DNA of 64,000 nucleotides from Hippopus hippopus. Lineage: Eukaryota; Mollusca; Bivalvia; Cardiida; Cardiidae. The notes below the pieces were generated by a model. The model made no database searches and had not been told where the DNA came from. It saw nothing but the letters and a program-made list of their open reading frames with translations. The stretch is taken from the NCBI GenBank assembly GCA_946811185.2, contig OX328105.1, positions 42,334,845-42,398,844 of the forward strand, given 5' to 3'. Positions 55,891 to 64,000 of the stretch are shown in pieces (the first letter of the stretch is position 1; each line of letters begins with the position of its first letter). The position numbers were made by a program, and so were the translations under genes.

Positions 55891-55894
55891 GGAA

Positions 55895-56315
55895 AGACAA
55901 AACTATGGACTTGTCCAAAATGACAGCATTTATATACGACAATTAAAAGGTGACTTTAATGAGGACTTTTTCTGTGAAATGCTCCAAAACATCGTGGGAA
56001 GAGACCGAAATGTTGGGTACCAGCATTTTTTTCCTTTCCCAGAATGTTTTAAAAGCTTTATTTCTCAGGGTCGTTAAAACTCAAGATTGTATTATCAAAA
56101 GGTTAAATGAATCTGAGAAAAGAAAAGCCTGTTGAAAATAATGTGGAAAAAGGTGAAAATACTGGTAAAATCAGCATTTTCTCCTCTTCCCAGACTGTTT
56201 TCTACTTGTTACAAGTGAATTTCCATGATTTGAGCTACAACTATTATGTAGTATGCAAATGGTTTGAACTTGGACAAGCCTAAAATGTTGTCATGTGGCA
56301 AAAAATAAAGAGGAA
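55895..56315. repeat. Two adjacent family-C foldback elements
   Basis: 55895-56108 and 56110-56315, with stems GAAATGTTGGGTACCAGCAT and GTGAAAATACTGGTAAAATC. Both are moderately decayed. Confidence 0.6.
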
Positions 56316-58634
56316 TGGGGGTTCTGAAATACTACTACATTTTTTAACTTCCAATTTTTGGCATATACTTACCATCGCCAGTACGATAGAGTTATCTCTC
56401 TTTGAGCACTCTTGCGCATATTTGGTAAGAAAATATACAATAATCGTCAGACAGTACGGTCATTCGGCAAACTTCCCTCGGCTTTATCACGTGGCTCGAC
56501 ATGCACCTACACGGTACATTTCTTCGCCGGAAATACACCGCTTCACCGATCTTAAATCGTAATACTCCACTTAAAAAAAAAGAAAACACCAGTCACGATT
56601 TCTATTAGAATCTTTCTAAATACATTTCCGTTGACGAACAGTTCGTGCATTTATTTTATAACCTGTGCTATCAATTCTGTAGACATTTTTTCAGCAATAG
56701 GTTGATTATCACCATGGCTTTTGTTGCTGTTGCTAATCGATTTACATGATCATGTGACTCGCAGTATTTTCAAATCAGAAATCCCGTGATGCAGACGAGG
56801 TTAGATGTAGAGACGGAATCGGCCGAGTTGTGACTACTGACAGTACGAGTAACACTAGAATGGAATACTTCCGCTCGTAGTACCCAGAAGTAGTCCCACT
56901 TGAAAATTTGATTTCTAGCAATTCTGCCACACTGTTTTATCATGAAAGATGATAGGACATGTCTAAAATGTATTTCTGAAGTTGAATTGATTATTTCTTT
57001 AGCGAATAAAATCTTTTTTTGTATTTCTTTCAGTACTATTTCTTTTGTGTGTGACCTGGCAAAGAGGCATGGTCCATCACCAGTAAGGGCATTGACTCAC
57101 AGCGATATTCCGAGTGGCTATGTGTTTGAAGGGGAATAAAAAAAAAAACGTCCATCACTCATGATGCCATTTTCTGCACGTTTTTTTTTTTTGGAGGATA
57201 CTGGACATATAGATGATGAAAAAAAAAAAGAAAAAAATGCAAAGCTCCCTCTTCGTCAGGGAATCAGCAGCAGCCAGTATAGGATGGCGATTTTTCCTCT
57301 ATTTTCAATGTGCCAAAAAGTTACTGGTGTGACACCATACACGTAAACCGGTCCCCGGTGTATTGGTAGTTTGAAGTTCATAGGGACCCCCGGATTTTGA
57401 AATATCTTGAAAAATTCTGTATCGATTTTTATGAAACTTTTCAAAGTCTCTTAAGATGACCCTATCAACTCTCACAGCAAAATATAGAATTTTTTCTTGG
57501 CAGGAAAGAACATTTTGCCCATTCCAGTAGTGTTAAATTTTTGTTCTGAAGCTTAACTTTCTCCGATGGTTTCGCACAGTGACCAGAACTACAAACATAA
57601 CTGGACAAGTGCATGACGTCAGTATCTCACTTTAGTTAAATATGACGCCTTTTTTTTCGGCGTAGCTGAATGTGCTGGCTTTTGACCTATTGTTTGCTAC
57701 TGATAACAAATGAATGAATAGAAATTTGTAATTGGTCAAAAATGTAGACACGTTTATTCTAAGGGCCCCTGTGGTAAATAATGTCGACTAAGACATGTTT
57801 ATTCTAAGGGCCCCTGCCTATTTGCTGGCAATTTACGTCGTCTATCTTTTTCAAAGATGTTTCTTGTTGCAAATAATAAGGATCTATACCTCACCTTAGA
57901 TATCGCTTTCGTCATTTTCATACAAATGTTCAAAGTCTAAAATGATTTGTACTATATTCTCTTTTAATACTATGGTGTCTATTTTCCACGATTTTGGTCT
58001 CAATTTTATTTTCTGCATTTCGTCATATTTTATATAACTTCTGTTGAGATAAGTGTTCGAAACCATCAAGGTCTTTCAGCGTTTGTGGTTAGAACTGTTT
58101 TTCGCTATGATTTTTTTCAGTTCGCCCAAAATAAGCACAATTGGATTTTGGTCACAATTATGGATTGGTAATCTAAAAGACAGGGTGTTCCTTTGATCGC
58201 CAAAACTCTTTTGCACAATACTTTGGAGCTTATCTATGGAACTTAATCAGTTCGTAAAATTCACCCTTCTTTATTTTATTCTTACCACATGATGTGAGCC
58301 AAAGTTTCACTTGGTTTCAGGAAAACAGCTATGATTGGGCGTGGAAAAAAATGTAAACAAATGCTTGTAAGTCTCCGATATTGAACATATAAAACCCAAA
58401 TGAAGAACGAGACAAGGGCCTCCAAAGTTAATATTTTTGCTGTTCAAACAATAGACTACCACAGTTATTTTACTTGCATGAGAATTGTTTTCATAAATAG
58501 GTAAACCCTTTACTCGGAATAGCCTTCAACCTTCCCACCGTTTTTCTGCAGTTTTGTTCATACATCTTAACATTGCATTGAATGCAAAAAAAGTCAAGCT
58601 AAGTTATCAAAACTTCTGAAAATTTCACACAGAG
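56316..58634. other. Intergenic, mostly unrecognised
   Basis: No gene supported. A dispersed repeat at 57655-57870 carries a local duplication of ACATGTTTATTCTAAGG and is related to 45478-45655. Confidence 0.45.
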
Positions 58635-58913
58635 TTTAACCAATCATATACCTATGGATGCCTGGCCTACCTAACATCCTACTGAGGGTATGTTTGAGCA
58701 ACTGAAATGGCGTGGTGGTATGATACATAACATCTAATGTACATTGTAGCTGTAGGAATGCAGCGCAAACTACACTAATAAAGTACAAGGATACTGTTGC
58801 ACTGTTTTTCTTAAACATTTATTATATACCTGTAAATTTTCCAGCTCAAATACATGCATTGCATGTTGATAAAATATCACACACGACAGGGAAAAAAATC
58901 CGTACCTACACAG
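58635..58913. repeat. Left arm of a large inverted duplication
   Basis: Reads TTTAACCAATCATATACCTA to CCGTACCTACACAG. It matches the reverse complement of 59993-60257 along nearly its whole length (shared stretches such as GAATGCAGCGCAAACTACAC). Confidence 0.82.
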
Positions 58914-59005
58914 CGTCAAATGATGTTTGCGGTAAAGCCTTCGGAACTAAAATGAGTTGAAGAGACATCTACGGTCAACCCATATGGAAAAGGATGAAGC
59001 ATTTT
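58914..59005 (+). pseudogene. Broken C2H2 zinc-finger fragment (left copy)
   Basis: Plus-strand translation NDVCGKAFGTKMS, then a stop. The same sequence is present on the minus strand at about 59270-59385. The first zinc-binding Cys is replaced and the frame is interrupted. It directly follows the left arm of the inverted duplication. Confidence 0.55.
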
Positions 59006-59149
59006 AAAACAAACAAACAAAAAAAAAAAAAAGCCAGCATGAAGATGCTTCCAACATATATGGAGTCTGGGTCCATACTCACCAACCGTTCTAAAGAACA
59101 ATCTTGATTTTGAATGTAATACAACTTCTGATTGGCTATTTTTCATGTC

Positions 59150-59385
59150 TGTCTTTAGACTGTTCGGTTGTAAACTTTACCAGACACTGTGAGCACTGAA
59201 AATATTCTATTGTCTTTTTATCACATCTTTCTTGGTGCTCCTTTAGTGCATTTGGATACGAAAATGTTGCATTACATGTTCTACACTTCAATCGCTCATC
59301 CTTTATCATGTGGGTTGACCGTAGATGTCCCTGCAACTCACTTCAGTTCCGAAGACTTTAACGCAAACATCACCGCTGAAATCTT
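59150..59385 (-). pseudogene. Broken C2H2 zinc-finger sequence (right copy)
   Basis: The minus strand codes DFSGDVCVKVFGTEVS, then after a one-base frameshift QGHLRSTHMIKDERLKCRTC, NATFSYPNALKEHQERC and YFQCSQCLVKFTTEQSKDRH. CxxC pairs and spaced His/Cys show two further C2H2-like fingers. The first finger has lost a Cys (GDVC instead of CDVC). It is most likely a decayed fragment of a zinc-finger gene or of a transposon-encoded protein. The source gene is unknown. Confidence 0.6.
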
Positions 59386-59992
59386 TCTTGTCGAGGTATA
59401 CTAGATTTACATGGCGCCTTTAACGCATCTAGGGGCCTAAAGACACTACGTGGAAAGTGTAATGGTATCCGGCCCATGAGTTATTTGGATATGAAAATTT
59501 AGTTTTCCCTCAGGCAGTATGATATAGTGCAAAAGTTTCATGGGAAATTCTTTCTTTGAGCCATCTGAAAATATGCAAATACTTACGGAGCATTATTTTG
59601 TTGTACTTTCCGAATGCTTGTATTTGATTCGAGTAGCGTGAGATAATTTGATATCGCGCGAGATCAAAGGACGAGCGAGATGTCAAAATTTTCTTACGCA
59701 GCCAGAAGAAAATACAAGCACCAGGAAAGTTACTACAACATAATATTTCTTTTTTTATATCTAAAACTTCCAACGACAAAATATTGCAATTAATGACTTT
59801 TTCTTTTCGGAAAACGGTTAACAAAATAACACAAATAAACAACTATAAGTAAAGTGGATAGTCACTTCGGGCTTTTTTTTTTGTGAATGGTGGATAAATA
59901 TTATAGCGTAACATTTTGACGCATCGCAAAATTATATATACGTATTCCGCCGGTAGGTTTCCTTCATACCCTATTTGGATCCGTATAAAACA
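59386..59992. other. Sequence present only in the right half of the inverted duplication
   Basis: About 600 bases between the right arm and its zinc-finger piece, with no counterpart on the left. Part of it (around 59680-59750) resembles the foldback element at 62413-62545 (GGAAAGTTACTACAAC). Confidence 0.5.
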
Positions 59993-60257
59993 CTGTGTAG
60001 GTACGGATTTTTTTTTTTGTGTGTGTGATATTTTATCAACGTGTATTGCATGTATTTGACCTGTAGAATTTACAGATATGTTTAAGAAAGAACAATAGTG
60101 CGACAGTGTCCTTGTACTGTATTAGTGTAGTTTGCGCTGCATTCCTACAGCCACATTAGATGTTATCTATCATACCACCACGCCATTTCAGTTGCCCAAG
60201 CATACCCTCAATAATACGCTAGGTAGGCCAGGCATCTATAGGTATATGATTGGTTAA
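59993..60257. repeat. Right arm of the large inverted duplication
   Basis: Reverse-complementary to 58635-58913, with scattered substitutions and a small indel near 60065-60075. Arms this long and diverged point to an old duplication. Confidence 0.82.
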
Positions 60258-60269
60258 AATAGCACCGAA

Positions 60270-60735
60270 AAAAATCATCTGTATAAAAATCAAATACATG
60301 TACTTAAATGGGGGCATGAACGAAATTAGATCGTGAACGACAGTGTTTTGATTACGAAGTGCTACAAGAACTACTTCGTCTTCTAAATCGCAACCTATCC
60401 CTTTGATCACAACCGGTCCCTCAATTTCACTAAAAATGTCATTTTCTTGGATAAAGACAATAACAGAGTATAGTTTCGGTCGTAAATTACAATAAACTGA
60501 GAGATCTTTAAATATACCCCGATGGGTGGAACCATAAATTTGCGCCCGGCGACTTCAAGAACGTGATTCCAAACTGTTCGCATGCCATCAAAATGGCACA
60601 CTTTCCATCATCCTTGCTCCGGCAAAAGTAGATTTCTGCTGAATCATTTGGAATCTGGCTTCGAATGAGCCTCACATTTATAGGAAAATGAATAAAGGGT
60701 GCAAGAAATTCTCCGATTTTTGACATTTGACCCTG
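60270..60735 (-). pseudogene. Frame-shifted coding remnant of unknown family
   Basis: After a strong acceptor-like TTTTTTTGTGTTCCAG at about 60735, the minus strand codes GQMSKIGEFLAPFIHFPINV, then residues including AEIYFCRSKDDGKC. From about 60530 another frame is open: AQIYGSTHRGIFKDL, then KLYSVIVFIQENDIFSEIEG and PVVIKGIGCDLEDEVVLVAL. The composition looks like real protein, but no single frame runs through and I do not recognise the family. It ends next to the inverted-duplication arm and shares its strand with the zinc-finger remnant, so the two may come from one dead gene or element. Confidence 0.4.
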
Positions 60736-60889
60736 GAACACAAAAAAACCCGGTTCAACGGTAACACTCACCTTCGAATAGCCCGATTTTTTGTTCCCGA
60801 AAGTTCAACCGGATGTCCCCTGAATATTTTTCTTTTCACAACAAAATGTCGTGATTCAGGAGATAGGCGGTCGTCTCCAGTGTTAAACG

Positions 60890-60967
60890 AAGATACACAC
60901 ATAATGATGTTTTATTATGCCACCGCCATGAAATGGGGGGGGGGCATATAGAGTTACCTGTGTCCTT

Positions 60968-60998
<31 letters not shown>

Positions 60999-61260
60999 TG
61001 TGTGCGTGTGTATGTGCGTGCGTGCGTTAGTGTGTGTGTCCCATTCTTGTCCGGAGCATAACTTCTACATTTATCAATGGATTTCAAAAAAACTTTGCAC
61101 ATTTGTTCTCCTTAACAAGTACTAGTGTCATGCGAAAAGTTTGTTTCGATACGCCCAAGGTCAAGGTCACAGTTGAAGGTCAAATGTTTAAATTGACTGT
61201 TCAACCCAGTATTACATCCTGCTCAGCAGAATCGTGATATGAAGATACAGTTTTGGTTTT
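60890..61260. repeat. GT microsatellite and dispersed repeat
   Basis: (GT)n at about 60978-61040 is followed by CGGAGCATAACTTCTACATT and CAAGGTCAAGGTCACAG. I associate the last sequence with abundant bivalve repeats from general familiarity only. Confidence 0.6.
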
Positions 61261-61479
61261 TGAAAAAAGACTCATCCAAAGAACTATGCCAGAGAATATT
61301 GCGGCTGCAACCTACCCTACAACTATAGTCCAGTGTGATAATATTCGATCCAATTTGTTCCTGTCTCATAGAGGAAGTCCAACAAAGTAATTATTATTGC
61401 TATATTTCTCACTCTCATTCCTCAAGTTAAGATCTTCATAATCCTTAGTATAAGTAACCCTCAGTTGAAAGATTAAGGA

Positions 61480-61640
61480 AAACGCTGAATAAAAAGAAGT
61501 TAATGCTCAAAACCAGCATTTTCTTCTTTTTCTCACAAAGTTTTCTACCTTATGCAATACAAACCATATAATTTATTGTCTGCATATTGCTTTCAACTTG
61601 GACCATTCCTCAATTTTGTTATCAGGTATAAATAATCTGT
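61480..61640. repeat. Foldback element, family C (decayed)
   Basis: Stem AGAAGTTAATGCTCAAAACC against CAGCATTTTCTTCTTTTTC, with the right flank TTTCAACTTGGACCATTCCT. Confidence 0.55.
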
Positions 61641-61915
61641 TATCTGCTTGGCTATATATATAACAAACTTTCTTAACCCTGTCTAAGCTGTTATCCAAAA
61701 CAGCAATTTTCTGTAATACCTATTGATCCACTCATATGACATATCTGTGACCAATACCATTTAGCGGGGGCATCCGTGTCTCTGACACACCTATTTCTAG
61801 TTGATATATATCTTTAAATGATCTGAGTAAAATACTGGCGTTATCTTAATCACAAATACAGCTGACCAGAATTTCTTTTCGTATCAGTCATGCACCCTGT
61901 GTGGCACATAATCGT

Positions 61916-62001
61916 GTTTCATAAATGGTTTCTAAGCCAGAGTTCTTGTACTTTGTAATTAGAAAGTACAAGAACTCTGGCTTCTAAACTATTTCTGAAA
62001 C
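61916..62001. ncRNA. Isolated 86-base near-perfect hairpin
   Basis: Two 39-base arms (GTTTCATAAATGG... and ...CTATTTCTGAAAC) pair with only four mismatches. The inner 21 base pairs, AGCCAGAGTTCTTGTACTTT and its complement, are perfect. The loop is about 8 bases. Size and stem resemble a microRNA precursor, but a young foldback element is equally possible. It belongs to none of families A to H. Confidence 0.35.
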
Positions 62002-62412
62002 TCTGAAAAGGTAGTCAGTGGTCGTTATTCACTGTCACTGTCAAGAATATGTTGGAAGCAACCGCCATTTTAAAAAAAAAATCGACTTATCTATGCAGGC
62101 CTATTGTTATTTACGTATTCATCCGCCATTCCTAAATATTGTACAGGTATGTACAATAAGATGTAGTTCTATGTTTATTTGTTTATTTATTCTTGATTTT
62201 GTGATGTTTCTTTGCGGTTATAATAGGAAAGTACATGTATAATAAAAGGCATATTACAACATTCTGCATTTCAGCGTGGTTGCATCATGTCTCGTTGCAT
62301 GTGATAAGAGGTGTGCATCGGATTCGACCTTCGGTTTCATCCGAAGTATAGCTCTTAACACACGCAACTCGACATGATCCGACCACGTAGAAATGCAGAC
62401 TGTTGTAGTATT

Positions 62413-62545
62413 CTACATTGTAGTAACTTTTCCGGGGCTTGTAATTGCTTCGAGCTGCGTGGGAAAATTTCTTATCTTGAATGTTATATATACGCAACGA
62501 GACAAAAGTATAGGCCCCAAGAAAGTTCCTACAACGTAAAAATTC
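62413..62545. repeat. Foldback element, family H
   Basis: CATTGTAGTAACTTTTCCGG pairs with CCCCAAGAAAGTTCCTACAA. Related sequence lies in the right half of the inverted duplication. Confidence 0.55.
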
Positions 62546-62834
62546 TTTTATTATATAGCTGCAAACTCTAACAATAGAATATTGCAACTATAAACCAGTT
62601 TTATTCGAAATTTGTAAGAATCTAAAAACAAACAGCGCTAAAGAAGGTAAAAACCATTTTGACCAATCAGAAGCAAGCTGAAAGAAGTACCCTAACAGAC
62701 TACGTCATCATACCAAGTTGGGACCGTAAATGGCACTGTGCACTATACGGATTTTTTCCAGTCATGTCCGATTTTATTCGGTGCGATGCATATATTTGAG
62801 CCGGAAAGTTTATAGGTATCTAATAGATTAAGGA

Positions 62835-63330
62835 TAGCCTCCTACCTCATGGTTCCTCTCCAGTTCATCTCTAGTTTGCCAGAAAATACAAAACACAAAT
62901 ACCCTACTGGGCTGAATACCAAACTTGGCTTTGTTTTGTATTGGAGTTTAACGCCATTTTAACAAATTAGGTCATATCATGGCAGTCAGTGACGCACCCA
63001 TGTGTTTCCTGGCTTTCTCACACCAGTACTGACACAACTTTCTTCCCAAAGCCACCGACTACTTTTCTTACATGCATCAGAGGTGAGAGGCGAAAAATCA
63101 CCGGAAAGAAAGTTCGCTGCAATCGGGTATCGAGCCCGCAACCTCCAGGTCACGAGTCAGATACGCTGACCACTGTGCTACCCGGCCGGGACGAAACTTG
63201 ACCTTTGGGTCTGTAGTTGAATGTTTAACCACCTCACCACTTCTCCATCCTAATTTCTAAATGAAAAAAGTTTAATTTAATTAAGTTTTCTTTTTTAATT
63301 AAAGAGTATCTTACTGGGTTAGAAATTAGT
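62835..63330. repeat. Dispersed repeat unit, copy 1, split by a SINE
   Basis: TAGCCTCCTACCTCATGGTT to GGGTTAGAAATTAG. It matches 63710-63930 once 62928-63193 is removed. Confidence 0.75.
62928..63193 (-). repeat. tRNA-derived SINE with clear target-site duplication
   Basis: The minus strand starts with a tRNA head (CCGGGTAGCACAGTGGTCAG, A box; GGGCTCGATACCC, B box), then the body shared with 39629-39882 and 41990-42168, and an A-rich end (ATACAAAACAAAGCC). AAACTTG flanks it at 62921-62927 and 63194-63200. Confidence 0.85.
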
Positions 63331-63709
63331 ACAGATAACTGTCTCCGAAAGCAATTTTAGTTTTTGATTGGTCGTATCTGGGTACAGAGACGATCGTAAA
63401 AATGGTAGAAATCTCCGCACAGAACTCATGCACACATTTCACTTTTCATATTCTCACAAATTGACGACAAAACTAGATTTTGATCATACTTTTTTGCTTG
63501 CGTATTCGACGTTTAATAATTTGTATTCTTGTCACTAAAAATTAATTGCGTTTCGCTGCAATACAGATTAAACAGACAAAACAGGAAGTCAGCATAGCGT
63601 TGTAGCTTTACTTCCGGAAAATTCACGATGGACTTAGGTGTCACGGTAAACAATGAACGTCCAAATATATAAAAGAAGCATCGTAAACGTCTCTTTACTG
63701 AGACTAGGG

Positions 63710-63930
63710 TAGCCTCCTACCCGAGGGTTCCTCTCCAGTTCATGCCTAGTTTTTTAGGAAATATAAGATACAAATACCCTGCTAGGCTTTCACACGTAAC
63801 TTGGCCTTCGGGTCTGTAGTTGAATGTTTTTAACCCGCTACAACCTCTCCATCCTAATTTCCCGTGTTTAATTAATTGAGGTATCTTTTTAATTAAATAG
63901 TATTTAACAGGGTTAGGAATTAGCTTGCAT
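63710..63930. repeat. Dispersed repeat unit, copy 2, uninterrupted
   Basis: TAGCCTCCTACCCGAGGGTT to GGGTTAGGAATTAG. It provides the empty site for the SINE in copy 1 (GTAACTTGGCCTTCGGG). Confidence 0.75.
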
Positions 63931-64000
63931 GAACACGAACAGAAACAGCTATCGTATACATGTATTTACAATCCCTGACAGAATGTATACGCGACAGCTA

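Noticed and set aside
60734..60775. Mini-intron of about 40 bases (GTGAGT to TTCCAG) in the coding remnant
   Set aside because: Both ends look good, but the length is below what animal splicing usually allows, and the coding remnant itself is frame-shifted.

Overview
The window looks like nuclear DNA of an animal, most likely a bivalve mollusc. It is AT-rich and intron-rich, one gene spreads over about 28 kb, and there are tRNA-derived SINEs, a decayed LINE and very many short palindromic (foldback) transposable elements. The class is inferred from the gene family and repeat style; the species is not identified.

Layout. (1) 1-29.2 kb, minus strand: one calponin-family gene. Reading 5' to 3' there are two candidate alternative first exons (29072-29080, coding MSK, behind a TATA box; 27187-27198, coding MSSK). 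Three exons then encode a single calponin-homology (CH) domain (20367-20491, 19435-19537, 17821-17958). Downstream lie five large intronless exons (13028-13909, 11363-12100, 9804-10844, 4670-6019, 1650-3125). Each begins in phase 0 right after a good splice acceptor, carries 6, 5, 8, 10 or 10 calponin-like actin-binding repeats, and ends in its own stop codon. I read them as alternative terminal exons joined one at a time to the shared phase-0 donor at 17821. This would give five proteins of about 419, 371, 472, 575 and 617 residues with the same CH head and different repeat 'rulers'. It is the most interesting system in the window. The first three exons keep the usual CH-to-repeat linker; the last two lack it and may also serve CH-less, UNC-87-like products.

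(2) 16-56.5 kb (the upstream introns and the 5' flank): no further gene is recognised. The space is packed with foldback elements of several families, called A to H here, plus tRNA-type SINEs, a LINE remnant at 30.2-31.5 kb, a degenerate minisatellite at 47.2-47.8 kb, microsatellites, and nested insertions with readable target-site duplications.

(3) 56.5-64 kb: fewer foldback elements. There is an inverted duplication (58.6-60.3 kb) carrying broken C2H2 zinc-finger sequence, a frame-shifted coding remnant beside it, an isolated near-perfect hairpin at 61.9 kb, and a duplicated segment of which one copy is split by a SINE.

The only functional gene I can support is the calponin-like gene. Its products are expected to bind actin filaments in muscle or the cytoskeleton, with filament affinity or bundling tuned by the terminal exon chosen. 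Everything about splicing is predicted from sequence; no transcript evidence was available.
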